Shown here piece by piece: positions 25,554 through 34,399 of a stretch of 59,038 bases of DNA. The notes under the pieces are model-generated. The model saw only the letters and a program-made list of their open reading frames with translations. It ran no database searches and was not told the origin of the DNA. Source of the stretch: Oscillospiraceae bacterium (GTDB lineage Bacteria > Bacillota > Clostridia > Oscillospirales > Ruminococcaceae); NCBI GenBank assembly GCA_017512745.1, contig JAFWEV010000014.1, positions 1 through 59,038 on the forward strand, given 5' to 3'. Both the position numbers and the translations under genes were made by a program. How positions within the stretch are numbered: the first letter of the stretch is position 1; every line of letters starts with the position of its first letter.

Positions 25554-26195
25554 TCAGTTTTTCCACTGTCTTCTGTGTTTCAAGTATCCGATCTCCTGCT
25601 TTGTCCTCAGAAACAGGTCTTTTCCGAAGAAGAGGAAGAAGTTGACCAGAGAGAACAGTATCTGGATTCTTGTGGTCCAGGGCCCCATGATAAAGTAATA
25701 AAGATACACTGCAGCATCAAGATACGCGATCCACTTGATCTTCACGGGAAGTACGAAAAATAGGAGGACCTGAAAATCCGGGAACATTGCAGCAAAAGCG
25801 AGGAACAGAGACAGGTTAAGAAATGTGTTTGTTCCGTATCCTGTCAGAACGGCGCTTATAAGGCAGCCGATGACGCCCAGAAAATAATACACATTGAAAG
25901 CGAACGATCCCCACTGATTTTCGAGAGCCGTACCTATCACGTAATAGAAATACAGTGCAAAAACTATAAACAAAAGGCTCGTGTTAGGCGGAATAAATAT
26001 AAAAGTAATCAGTCGCCAGACCTGGCCGCTCAGAACAGCTGGCATATACAGACTCAGCATGGATGAGAAAGAGAATGTGGCAAATACCTGGTCAAGGACA
26101 AATACCGTAGCCATTCCGACAACGATGTATTTCATCAGATTGCTGATACACTTGCCGCCCATGCGAAGCTGTAGCTTGTAAATGAATTTCTGCAT
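25554..26195 (-). CDS. Rhomboid-like membrane protein without catalytic residues
   Basis: A 213-residue protein with about six helices laid out like rhomboid proteases: GQVWRLITFIFIPPN corresponds to the WR loop, and YFYYVIGTALENQWGSFAFNVYYFLG to the conserved second and third helices (L...GxxLE...G). The catalytic GxSG motif is replaced by NTFLNLSLFLAFAA, and I see no partner His in the last helix. It therefore looks like a derlin-like pseudoprotease. ATG at 26195 is preferred; GGAG is 10 bases upstream, while an in-frame TTG at 26204 overlaps that spacing. It ends at its own terminator. Confidence 0.65.
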   Translation of the reverse strand: MQKFIYKLQLRMGGKCISNLMKYIVVGMATVFVLDQVFATFSFSSMLSLYMPAVLSGQVWRLITFIFIPPNTSLLFIVFALYFYYVIGTALENQWGSFAFNVYYFLGVIGCLISAVLTGYGTNTFLNLSLFLAFAAMFPDFQVLLFFVLPVKIKWIAYLDAAVYLYYFIMGPWTTRIQILFSLVNFFLFFGKDLFLRTKQEIGYLKHRRQWKN

Positions 26196-26281
26196 AGTAA
26201 TCAAACTCCATACTGAAGATGGTAGAAAGTATATATTGTAATTGTGAATATAATATTACTTTTCAGAGCCGTAGAACAGTT

Positions 26282-26310
26282 TGATTTTTATGACCCGGAA
26301 ATATATAATG
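26282..26310 (+). promoter_or_regulatory. tRNA-Leu promoter
   Basis: TTGATT (26282-26287), 17 bases, TATAAT (26305-26310); the tRNA begins 16 bases after the -10 box. Confidence 0.7.
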
Positions 26311-26326
26311 ACATAGTTCTTATAAG

Positions 26327-26410
26327 CGGGTGTGGCGGAATTGGCAGACGCGCTAGACTTAGGATCTAGTGGTACCCCCGTGCAGGTTCAAGTCCTGTCA
26401 CCCGCACCAA
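26327..26410 (+). tRNA. tRNA-Leu, anticodon UAG
   Basis: The acceptor strands GCGGGTG and CACCCGC pair, the anticodon stem CTAGA/TCTAG (26354-26358, 26366-26370) encloses the loop CTTAGGA with TAG at 26361-26363, and the T arm GCAGGTTCAAGTCCTGT is standard. There is a long variable arm as expected for a class II tRNA, and CCA is encoded (26408-26410). It decodes CUA and probably other CUN leucine codons. Confidence 0.97.
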
Positions 26411-26415
26411 CAACA

Positions 26416-26449
26416 GCTCCGGTTCGTTATGACCGGAGCTTTGTTATTT
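26416..26449 (+). terminator. tRNA-Leu terminator
   Basis: AGCTCCGGT (26416-26424) pairs with ACCGGAGCT (26433-26441), followed by TTGTTATTT. Confidence 0.8.
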
Positions 26450-26519
26450 ATATTGGTTTGCAGACCGTGCAATGTAAAATCTGTGTGAAATAGTTGTTTC
26501 AAATGAAAAAAATGGTAAT

Positions 26520-26533
26520 ATTACTAGAGTAAT
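26520..26533. repeat. Short inverted repeat upstream of the Ca2+-type ATPase
   Basis: ATTACT-AG-AGTAAT lies 26 bases before the ATG, directly downstream of a possible -10 box (TAATAT, 26516-26521). It could be an operator, but it is short and AT-rich. Confidence 0.35.
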
Positions 26534-26559
26534 AATTTCTTTATTTTACGAGGAAATAA

Positions 26560-29271
26560 ATGGACAATATTTATTTGAAAGAAGCTTCTGAAGTTCTTGA
26601 TGAACTGCAGTCCACAGCAAAGGGACTGAGCAGCGAAGAAGCTGAAAAGAGACTTCAGCGTGACGGAAAGAATAAGCTGAAGGAACCGGAAAAAGAAAGC
26701 AATTTCAAAAAGTTCCTGAACCTGCTTGTCGACCCGATGATCATCATGCTCCTTGCGGCAGCCGCGATACAGGCGGCGGTCACCGTTCTGGAAAGCGCTG
26801 GATCGATCAAAGCATCTGACTTTATCGATGTATATGTCATTCTCGCTGTCGTCATACTCAATGCGGTAATGAGCCTTGTTCAGGAGAATAAAGCCGAATC
26901 TGCTGTTGCCGCATTGATGGATATGACCGCCGAAACGTCACACGTGATCCGGGACGGAGACGTGATGACTGTAAAGAGCGAAGACCTCGTTGTGGGAGAT
27001 GTGCTCGTTTTTGAGGCCGGAGATACAGTGCCCGCCGACTGCAGAATACTTGAATCGTACAGTATGAAAGCGGAAGAATCCGCGCTGACCGGAGAAAGTG
27101 TCCCCGTCAATAAGGTGGTCGATGCGCTTATGTGCGACGGCGGTAAGGTGCCGCTGGGCGACAGAAAGAATATGCTCTATTCCGGATCCACTGTTGTGTT
27201 CGGCAGAGGAAAAGCTGTCGTAAGCGCTGTCGGACAGAACACCGAGATGGGAAGGATCGCGGGAGCTCTTGCACTCGCGACGCAGGACCAGGTACCGCTG
27301 CAGAAGAAGATGGACGAGCTTTCAAAATTCCTTACAAAGCTTGTTCTCCTTATAAGCGTTGTTGTATTCGGAGTAGGCCTGGTGCAGGCACTGGTTCTCG
27401 GAAACCAGCCGTTCTCATGGAATCTTCTCGGAACTTCCGCCATATCCAGTTTTGTCGCCGCCATAGCTCTTGCGGTTGCGGCTATACCTGAAGGATTGCC
27501 GGCTGTCGTGACGATAGTGCTCTCCATCGGCGTTACGGAGATGGCCAAGCACAAAGCACTCATGAGAAAACTGTCAGCAGTTGAGACACTGGGATGCACA
27601 CAGATAATCTGTTCGGATAAGACTGGAACCCTCACACAGAACAAGATGACTGTGGTCGAGGAATGGACCGAGGATTCCAAGCTGATGGCTACCGCCATGG
27701 CGCTGTGTTCCGATGCGACGATCAAACCGGGCGCAGAACACTCCGAGGGCGAGCCCACGGAAGCAGCCCTTGTCAATTACGCAAATAAGATCGGTCTTCC
27801 GAAATATGAACTTGAGAAGGATCAGCCCAGGATCGCGGAAGCTCCGTTTGATTCAATGAGAAAGATGATGTCAACTGTCCATGAGACCAAGGACGGCATC
27901 ATACAGTATACAAAAGGCGCTGTGGACATGGTCCTTGACCACTGTGCGTATTATCTGCATGACGGGCAGGCGGTACCCATGACACCTGAGTTCCGCAGCG
28001 AAGTAGCCAAAGTCAATAAGTCATATGCCGATAAGGCGCTTCGTGTTCTCTGTGCGGCATATCGCAGATACGATGAGAAACCCCAGTCTGAAGAGCCGGA
28101 AGATCTTGAACATGACCTTGTATACATAGGTATCTACGGAATGATCGATCCCTGTCGTGAAGAGGTGTTCGATGCCATTGACCGCTGCCGCGGTGCGGGA
28201 ATCAGACCTGTTATGATCACCGGAGACCATAAGGATACGGCAGTCGCAATCGGTCGTCAGCTCGGAATACTCAAGCGCGAAGACGAAGCTGTCGTCGGAG
28301 CGGATCTCGATCAGTATACGGATGAAGAGATGATCGAGCTTGTCCCGAGATATTCTGTTTATGCCCGTGTACAGCCTGAGCACAAGACCAGAATAGTCAA
28401 TGCCTGGAGAGCCCGCGGAATGGTAACGGCTATGACCGGCGACGGAGTCAATGACGCTCCTTCCATTAAGGCTGCGGATATCGGCATCGGAATGGGAATA
28501 ACCGGAACTGCGGTCACAAAAGGCGTCGCGGACATGGTCCTTGCCGATGACAACTTTGCCACTATCGTAAGGGCTGTGGAAGAGGGAAGAAAGATATATG
28601 ACAATATCAAGAAAGTCCTTCAGTTCCAGCTTTCCACAAATCTGGCAGAAGTCCTGATCATCTTCTTCGCCTCAATACTGAACTTCAGGATCCTTTCACC
28701 TGTTCATCTTCTCTGGATCAACATGGTTACGGATACGCTTCCAGGCCTTGCACTCGGAGTGGAAAAGGCCGAGGGGAATCTCATGCACAGAAAACCGCGT
28801 GATGCGAGTGAGGGTATTTTCTCCGACGGAGCCGGCGTCAGCATGGTATGGCAGGGCATCTATCTTGCCGCTGTCGAAATTGCGGCATACTATCTCGGAT
28901 ATTACATGGCGAACGGCTCGTTCAGCGGAATAGTCAGCGGCGTTACATGCGGAACAGCCATGACGATGGCTTTCCTGACAGTCAGCCTTGCGGAGATGAT
29001 GTGTGCTATCAACATGCGTTCGTGCAACGGATCCATCTTCTCAAAGGATATGCTGAAGAATACGAACTGGTGGCTTTGGGGAGCATTTGCCGTGACAACA
29101 CTTCTTACGCTTGCCACAGTCTATGTGACTCCTCTTGCAAATCTTCTCGGAATAACCGCAGGAGCGGTCAGGGGAAGAGAAGTTCTCTATTCCATGCTGC
29201 TTGCACTTACGACTGTTCCTGTATTTGAATTCGGTAAGTTTATTCACAGAAAGACCAGAAAAAAAGCATGA
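26560..29271 (+). CDS. P-type calcium-transporting ATPase (type IIA-like)
   Basis: A 903-residue cation pump with all catalytic parts: TGESVPV in the actuator domain, CSDKTGTLTQNKM with the phosphorylated Asp, KGAVDMVLDHC in the nucleotide domain, and MTGDGVNDAPSIKAADIG. The ion-site residues of SERCA-type pumps are kept: AAIPEGLPAVV in helix 4, STNLAEVLI in helix 5 (Asn, Glu) and WINMVTDTLPGLAL in helix 6 (Asn, Thr, Asp). This favours Ca2+ export, though Mn2+ or other ions are possible. GAGGA precedes the ATG, and a strong terminator follows. Confidence 0.92.
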   Translation: MDNIYLKEASEVLDELQSTAKGLSSEEAEKRLQRDGKNKLKEPEKESNFKKFLNLLVDPMIIMLLAAAAIQAAVTVLESAGSIKASDFIDVYVILAVVILNAVMSLVQENKAESAVAALMDMTAETSHVIRDGDVMTVKSEDLVVGDVLVFEAGDTVPADCRILESYSMKAEESALTGESVPVNKVVDALMCDGGKVPLGDRKNMLYSGSTVVFGRGKAVVSAVGQNTEMGRIAGALALATQDQVPLQKKMDELSKFLTKLVLLISVVVFGVGLVQALVLGNQPFSWNLLGTSAISSFVAAIALAVAAIPEGLPAVVTIVLSIGVTEMAKHKALMRKLSAVETLGCTQIICSDKTGTLTQNKMTVVEEWTEDSKLMATAMALCSDATIKPGAEHSEGEPTEAALVNYANKIGLPKYELEKDQPRIAEAPFDSMRKMMSTVHETKDGIIQYTKGAVDMVLDHCAYYLHDGQAVPMTPEFRSEVAKVNKSYADKALRVLCAAYRRYDEKPQSEEPEDLEHDLVYIGIYGMIDPCREEVFDAIDRCRGAGIRPVMITGDHKDTAVAIGRQLGILKREDEAVVGADLDQYTDEEMIELVPRYSVYARVQPEHKTRIVNAWRARGMVTAMTGDGVNDAPSIKAADIGIGMGITGTAVTKGVADMVLADDNFATIVRAVEEGRKIYDNIKKVLQFQLSTNLAEVLIIFFASILNFRILSPVHLLWINMVTDTLPGLALGVEKAEGNLMHRKPRDASEGIFSDGAGVSMVWQGIYLAAVEIAAYYLGYYMANGSFSGIVSGVTCGTAMTMAFLTVSLAEMMCAINMRSCNGSIFSKDMLKNTNWWLWGAFAVTTLLTLATVYVTPLANLLGITAGAVRGREVLYSMLLALTTVPVFEFGKFIHRKTRKKA

Positions 29272-29280
29272 TTAAATAAG

Positions 29281-29309
29281 AAGCGCCTCCGAACGGAGGC
29301 GCTTCTTTT
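29281..29309. terminator. Terminator of the Ca2+-type ATPase (shared with the leftward pseudogene)
   Basis: AAGCGCCTCCG and GGAGGCGCTT form a GC-rich stem around a very short loop, followed by CTTTTA on the right. Confidence 0.85.
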
Positions 29310-29606
29310 AGCTTTTCACAGGACCTTTATTTGATTTGTCCGGTTCCTTTTTCTGGATCTTCTTATTTGCGTGAGCTTCTGCCGTTTTCTGGGTACGGCC
29401 TTCAAGCGAGAAGGGTTCCATATTGTTCTCTTTGCGTTTTTTGTTGATCTTATTCATGAAGCTGTCGACCTTTGCCTTGGCAAACGGATTTGTTCTTGAA
29501 AGTGATGCCAGAACGTCCAGAACCTGTTCGTCTCGTCAGAATAAAATGTAAAACCCTCGTATGCAGCCTCTTTCCTAAGGTACTCTTGGTATGAAATAAC
29601 AGGCAT
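29308..29606 (-). pseudogene. Small basic protein gene broken by a single-base frameshift
   Basis: On the reverse strand an ATG at 29606 opens MPVISYQEYLRKEAAYEGF and runs in frame to FYSDET. From about 29530/29529 the coding sense continues in a different frame (EQVLDVLASLSRTNPFAKAK onward) through a Lys-rich tail (KINKKRKENN, KKIQKKEPDK) to TAA at 29308. One missing base at that junction would restore a protein of about 99 residues. In the first frame the reading instead becomes an unconvincing FWTFWHHFQEQ. This is either a real inactivation or a sequence error. I do not recognise the family. It shares the terminator of the ATPase gene. Confidence 0.6.
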
Positions 29607-29607
29607 T

Positions 29608-29629
29608 TTTACAGTGTACCTACTGTAAA
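29608..29629. repeat. Perfect inverted repeat in the leader of the broken small gene
   Basis: TTTACAGT and ACTGTAAA are separated by 6 bases and lie just before the ATG at 29606. The shape suits an operator or an RNA hairpin that covers the ribosome site. Confidence 0.5.
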
Positions 29630-29733
29630 TAAAATGTATAATTGAGTTATTAATTATAGAAATTAAATCTATGTTATGACTTATACCATACAGTGTCAAA
29701 CAAATGTCCGACAAGTATTACGGGGGAGAAAAA

Positions 29734-30435
29734 ATGAAAACAATAGGGATAATCGGAGGCATGAGCTACGAATCGACGATCCATTACTATCAGAGGATCA
29801 ACGATCAGGTAAATGAAAGACTCGGAGGACTCAGCTGCGCAAAAATGCTTATATACAATGTCAACTTTGAAGAGATCAGGGCCCTGATGCTTGAGAACAG
29901 GTGGGATGAGATCGGAGAAGCTCTGGCTGATATAGCTGTGACACTTGAGAAAGCCGGTGCCGATTATATAGTGATCGCCACGAATACAATGCACAAACTT
30001 GCAGACTATATCCAGAGCAGAATAGGGATACCCCTCATCCATATTGCGGACTGTGTTGCGGATAAATGCAAGGCTGCGGGAATAAGCAAAGTCGGCCTGA
30101 TCGGTACAAAATACACGATGGTCGAAGATTTTCTCATCAAGCGCCTGGAAGCGAACGGACTTGAGGTGGCCGTGCCCTCCGACAGCGGTATCATTGATGA
30201 GATAGACAGGGTGATCTTCGACGAACTCTGCAAAGGGGAAGTTCTGGACCGGTCCAGAAATGAATATAAGGAGATAATAAACGGGCTGATAGAAGAACAC
30301 GGCATAGAAGGAATAATACTCGGATGTACCGAGATCGAGATGCTGATCAAACCCGGGGATGTCAATATCCCCATATTCGATACGACACAGGCACATATCG
30401 ATTCGACAGTGGATTACTGCACGGAGAAACGATGA
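29734..30435 (+). CDS. Aspartate/glutamate racemase family protein
   Basis: A 233-residue cofactor-independent amino acid racemase. It begins KTIGIIGGMSYESTIHYY, has IATNTMHKLAD where many racemases have a first catalytic Cys (here Thr), and keeps the second Cys in ILGCTEIEML. The Thr/Cys pairing is the arrangement described for YgeA-type L-Asp/L-Glu racemases. GGGGGAG precedes the ATG at 29734; an in-frame upstream ATG at 29704 lacks a ribosome site. It stands alone with its own terminator. Confidence 0.85.
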   Translation: MKTIGIIGGMSYESTIHYYQRINDQVNERLGGLSCAKMLIYNVNFEEIRALMLENRWDEIGEALADIAVTLEKAGADYIVIATNTMHKLADYIQSRIGIPLIHIADCVADKCKAAGISKVGLIGTKYTMVEDFLIKRLEANGLEVAVPSDSGIIDEIDRVIFDELCKGEVLDRSRNEYKEIINGLIEEHGIEGIILGCTEIEMLIKPGDVNIPIFDTTQAHIDSTVDYCTEKR

Positions 30436-30445
30436 GAAACTGAAG

Positions 30446-30491
30446 ATGCCGCCGGATCCGGGCAGAGAGCCGTATCCGGTGGTATTTTTTT
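30446..30491 (+). terminator. Racemase terminator
   Basis: ATGCCGCCGGAT (30446-30457) pairs with ATCCGGTGGTAT (30474-30485) with GT wobble, followed by seven T. Confidence 0.8.
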
Positions 30492-30746
30492 GCGTTGGAT
30501 CGGTGATGCATGCCACTTATTTGTGCATATTGCACGATAAAAGATATTTGCTTTTGAAAACTGTAACTGAATTGTAACATTTGACGGCAAATTGAACATC
30601 TCACTGACAGACGGTGCTCACGGACTGTGTTATGTGCAAATAGTATAAAAACCGCACAGCTGAGGAGACCAAAACACAGTAATTTTGATAAAAACAGGCT
30701 GCTATTTATTATATTTATTATTAATAAAAGCGATAAACCCGTAGGT

Positions 30747-30775
30747 TTGACAAGTGCCGTCAATATAACTAAAAT
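30747..30775 (+). promoter_or_regulatory. Promoter of the oligopeptide ABC importer operon
   Basis: TTGACA (30747-30752), exactly 17 bases, TAAAAT (30770-30775). Confidence 0.7.
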
Positions 30776-30788
30776 TTATAATCACTGT

Positions 30789-30800
30789 TTGTTATAACAA
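30789..30800. promoter_or_regulatory. Palindrome near the transcription start of the importer operon
   Basis: TTGTTATAACAA is a perfect 12-base palindrome about 14 bases after the -10 box; a related half, TTGTTGTAAC, follows at 30811. Position suggests a repressor site, regulator unknown. Confidence 0.4.
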
Positions 30801-30866
30801 TATAAAAAGCTTGTTGTAACTCGAATAATTATTCCACAAATGATGGAAGAGAGGAATTATCAGAAA

Positions 30867-33206
30867 ATGAAAATGAAAAGCGCAATAGCAATGCTTCTTG
30901 CTCTTGTCATGGCATTCTCTCTCTTCGGATGTGCTTCCGGTTCCAGCAATAACGGATCCAGCGCAGCACCCGAAAGTTCCGGTACAGAACCGGCACCTGA
31001 AAAAGATGCCGATACACCGCTTGTTGTTGGATATGCCAACTTCAACGCAAAGTTCTCACCGTTCTTCGCAGAGACAGCCTATGACCAGGACGTTGCTGGA
31101 ATGACGCAGATCGCTCTCCTTACAACTGACCGTGTAGGATCAGTTATCTATAAGGGTATCGAAGGCGAGACGATCAACTACAACGGCACAGATTACACTT
31201 ATTACGGACCTGCTGACCTTGTAGTAACAGAGAATGACGACGGAACTGTGTTCTATGACTTCACACTTCGTGACGACCTGGTGTTCTCCGATGGTGAGAA
31301 GGTCACAGTCGATGATGTCATCTTCTCAATGTATGTAGTTTGTGACCCGACATATGACGGTTCCACAACACTCTTCTCTCAGCCGATCCAGGGTATGGAA
31401 GAGTACCGTTCAGGAATGGACACACTCGGAAACCTTATTTATGGCGCAGGCAGAGATAACACAGACTTCACATTCTTCACAGAAGACGATGCTAAGGCTT
31501 ACTGGGATACATACGACAGCGCAGCACTCGCACTCGCAGAAGAGATCTATGCATACTGCGTAGAGGCAGGATATGCCGATGAAGGCGATTATCAGGCAGC
31601 AGCAGGCGCATGGGGATTCGAAGCAGCAGAGAATTCGGCTGAAAGCTTCGCAGCAGCCCTTCAGGAGTCATACGGCAGCGATATCGCAGGAATGATCAAC
31701 ACCGAGAACGCAGGTTCCACAGTTGATGATCTCTTCCCGAATCTCGGATACTACACAGGTACAGGTGTTTCCACAGGCGAGTCCGCACCGAACATCTCCG
31801 GTATCCAGAAGATCGATGATACACATCTCCGCATTGTTGCTACTAAAGTCGATGCGACAATGATTTATCAGCTCGCAATGACGATAGCTCCGATGCATTA
31901 TTACGGAGACGCATCCCTCTATGATTACGACAACAACATGTTCGGATTCAATAAGGGTGACCTCAGCACAGTCCGTGCGAAGATCAGCGAACCCATGGGA
32001 GCTGGCCCGTACAAGTATCTCAAGTATGAGAACGGTGTTGTAAACTTCGAAGCAAACGACCTTTACTACAAAGGCGCACCGAAGATCAAATACGTAAACT
32101 TCCGTGAAGGATCCGATCAGGACAGACGTAACGGTGTTGTTCAGGGATCTTTCGATATCACCGATCCTTCCTTCAATGCTGACACAGTCAAGGCTATTAA
32201 GGAAGCTAACGGCAATGACGAGATCACTGGACCTGTCATCACGACAAGCACAGTTGACAACCTCGGTTATGGTTACATCGGAATCAACTCCATCAACGTA
32301 AATGTTGGCGGCGATCCGGGTTCCGAGGCATCCAGAAACCTCCGCAGAGCTCTTGCAACAGTATTCTCCGTATATCGTGACGTCGCTATCGACTCTTACT
32401 ACGGCGAGAGAGCAGCTGTTATCAACTATCCGATTTCCAACACATCCTGGGCAGCACCGCAGCCGGCAGATGACGGTTATGAGCTTGCATTCTCAACGGA
32501 TGTCAACGGAAACCCGATCTATACATCTGATATGAACGCAGATGCGAAATATGAGGCAGCACTCAACGCAGCACTCGGATTCTTTGAGGCTGCAGGTTAC
32601 ACAGTTGAAGACGGTAAGCTCACAGCAGCTCCGGAAGGCGCTTCTCTCGAGTATGAATGCCTGATCCCCGGCGACGGCACAGGCGACCATCCGTCATTCA
32701 TGGTTATGACACTTTCCAAAGAAGCGCTCGCGAAGATCGGATTCAACCTCATCGTTACAGACCTTGCTGATTCTTCTGTCCTTTGGGATACGACAAATGC
32801 AGGTCAGCAGGAGATCTGGTGTGCTGCTTGGGGCGCATCGATCGATCCTGATATGTATCAAGTCTACTATTCCGACGTAGCTAACGGTCCTTCTGCACCG
32901 GCACCGAAGGTAAACCCGCTTGGTGGTCCGAAGCAGGGCGGAAGCAGCTATATGTACGGTATTGCTGATCCTGAACTCGACGAGATGATCCTCGACGCCA
33001 GAGCTTCTACAAACCAGACATACAGAAAGTCCGTTTACAAAGCAGCTCTTGATAAGGTCATCAGCTGGGCATGCGAGATTCCTGTATATCAGCGTCAGAA
33101 TGCTATCATCTTCAGCACTGAGCGTGTAAATATCGATACAGTTACACCTGATATCACAACATTCTACGGCTGGATGAGCGAGATCGAGAATCTTGAACTC
33201 AACTAA
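30867..33206 (+). CDS. Oligopeptide ABC transporter, lipoprotein binding subunit
   Basis: A 779-residue extracellular solute-binding protein of family 5. The signal peptide ends in a lipobox (FSLFGC) followed by a Ser/Gly/Ala/Pro/Glu linker. FTLRDDLVFSDGEKVTVDDVIFSM is the family signature region and the C-terminal half keeps the usual IWCAAWGASIDPDMYQ layout. It is longer than most family members (500-600), with an acidic Ala/Tyr-rich insertion around residues 200-290. It should capture peptides at the cell surface. The start is placed at 30867 because GAGAGGA precedes it; the ATG at 30840 is in frame but lacks a site. Codon choice is biased towards a highly expressed gene. Confidence 0.9.
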   Translation: MKMKSAIAMLLALVMAFSLFGCASGSSNNGSSAAPESSGTEPAPEKDADTPLVVGYANFNAKFSPFFAETAYDQDVAGMTQIALLTTDRVGSVIYKGIEGETINYNGTDYTYYGPADLVVTENDDGTVFYDFTLRDDLVFSDGEKVTVDDVIFSMYVVCDPTYDGSTTLFSQPIQGMEEYRSGMDTLGNLIYGAGRDNTDFTFFTEDDAKAYWDTYDSAALALAEEIYAYCVEAGYADEGDYQAAAGAWGFEAAENSAESFAAALQESYGSDIAGMINTENAGSTVDDLFPNLGYYTGTGVSTGESAPNISGIQKIDDTHLRIVATKVDATMIYQLAMTIAPMHYYGDASLYDYDNNMFGFNKGDLSTVRAKISEPMGAGPYKYLKYENGVVNFEANDLYYKGAPKIKYVNFREGSDQDRRNGVVQGSFDITDPSFNADTVKAIKEANGNDEITGPVITTSTVDNLGYGYIGINSINVNVGGDPGSEASRNLRRALATVFSVYRDVAIDSYYGERAAVINYPISNTSWAAPQPADDGYELAFSTDVNGNPIYTSDMNADAKYEAALNAALGFFEAAGYTVEDGKLTAAPEGASLEYECLIPGDGTGDHPSFMVMTLSKEALAKIGFNLIVTDLADSSVLWDTTNAGQQEIWCAAWGASIDPDMYQVYYSDVANGPSAPAPKVNPLGGPKQGGSSYMYGIADPELDEMILDARASTNQTYRKSVYKAALDKVISWACEIPVYQRQNAIIFSTERVNIDTVTPDITTFYGWMSEIENLELN

Positions 33207-33243
33207 TTAAATATAGTCAAAAGATAACTTTTACTGTATAATT

Positions 33244-33286
33244 AATTGGTCGTAACTGTAGGTAATATCTGCAGTTACGACCAATT
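33244..33286 (+). terminator. Large hairpin between binding protein and first permease
   Basis: A 15-base perfect stem (AATTGGTCGTAACTG with its complement) without a following T run. Such hairpins typically stabilise the upstream binding-protein mRNA and reduce read-through to the permease genes. Confidence 0.6.
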
Positions 33287-33394
33287 CTCTTATATGAATA
33301 TGTACTTTGTACACGGCCGGACGATGTCCGACGGTGTATGAATTATATCTGCAGATAAGAAACTGCAACAATTATTATTCGGGAGTGATGACAC

Positions 33395-34381
33395 TTGAGA
33401 AAATTCATCATCAAAAGGATCCTTTTATCGATCCTGATATTGGTACTCAGCGCCTTCATTATCTATGCGTTGCTGAGAATGCTGCCCACGTCGTACCTGG
33501 AGACAATTGCGATGAACAAATCCATGCAGCCGGGCTCGAAGACCTACACTGAATGGATGGAGCAGCTGTCAAGCACATACGGAATGGATAAAGGCATTAT
33601 CGGCGGGTTCTTTTCCTGGGCGGCCAATGCCGTCAGAGGTGATTTCGGTGACAGCTGGCTTTGGACTGTTCCGGTAGTGGAGAAGTTCAACAGCTGTATC
33701 TGGCTGTCATTTATCATGGGTGTCATTTCATTCTTCTTCGAGCTGATCATCGCCATTCCGCTCGGCATTATTGCTGCTACCAAACAGTACAGCAGGACCG
33801 ACTATGCGATTACCATAATCGCTATCGCCGGCATCTCACTTCCGACATTCTTCTTTGCCTCGCTGCTGAAACTGGTGTTCTGCGTGAAGCTGAAATGGTT
33901 TGACCTCGGCGGACTGATCGGAAGAAACTATGATCATCTGGATTCATTCCATCAGTTCCTGGACAAGGCCCATCATCTTGTATTGCCGATCATAGTACTT
34001 GTCGTTCTCAGCATCGGCGGACTGATGAGATATACGCGTACCAATATGCTGGAAGTCCTCAACTCCGACTATATACGAACGGCCAGGGCTAAAGGTCTTT
34101 CCGAGAAGAATGTCATATATAATCACGCATTCAGAAATACGCTCATCCCCATCGTGACGATTGTCGGCGGATCCCTGCCGGGTCTTTTCTCCGGAGCGCT
34201 GATCACGGAGACACTCTTCTCGATCTCAGGCATAGGCTTTGTCTCATACCAGAGCATGAAGGCCGGAGATATACCGTTCTCCATGTTCTACATGGTATTC
34301 CTGGCGGTCCTGACGCTTGCCGGTAACCTTATCGCGGATATCCTTTATGCAGTTGTAGATCCGCGTGTCCGTATTTCTTAA
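33395..34381 (+). CDS. Oligopeptide ABC transporter permease (DppB/OppB type)
   Basis: A 328-residue permease with an N-terminal helix (ILLSILILVLSAFIIYALLRMLP), a periplasmic-side loop and five further helices. The ATPase-contacting EAA region is visible as YIRTARAKGLSEKNVIYNHAFRNTLIPI. TTG at 33395 follows GGGAG by 9 bases. It forms a membrane heterodimer with the next gene product. Confidence 0.9.
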   Translation: MRKFIIKRILLSILILVLSAFIIYALLRMLPTSYLETIAMNKSMQPGSKTYTEWMEQLSSTYGMDKGIIGGFFSWAANAVRGDFGDSWLWTVPVVEKFNSCIWLSFIMGVISFFFELIIAIPLGIIAATKQYSRTDYAITIIAIAGISLPTFFFASLLKLVFCVKLKWFDLGGLIGRNYDHLDSFHQFLDKAHHLVLPIIVLVVLSIGGLMRYTRTNMLEVLNSDYIRTARAKGLSEKNVIYNHAFRNTLIPIVTIVGGSLPGLFSGALITETLFSISGIGFVSYQSMKAGDIPFSMFYMVFLAVLTLAGNLIADILYAVVDPRVRIS

Positions 34382-34399
34382 GAAAGGAGAGTATGTGAA

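Larger units (their letters stand above)
30492..30866. other. Long leader region of the oligopeptide transporter operon
   Basis: About 375 AT-rich bases between the racemase terminator and the binding protein. It holds the promoter at 30747-30775 and the palindrome at 30789-30800. I see no convincing ORF; a reverse-strand frame (30362-30763) runs through the terminator and promoter and lacks a ribosome site. Confidence 0.5.

Noticed and set aside
29454..29714. Reverse-strand 86-codon open frame starting at 29714
   Set aside because: Its second half is out of frame with the real coding sense; the better interpretation is the frameshifted gene starting at 29606.
30362..30763. Reverse-strand open frame of 133 codons in the spacer before the peptide importer
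   Set aside because: It crosses the racemase terminator and the importer -35 box, has no ribosome site and no recognisable protein features.
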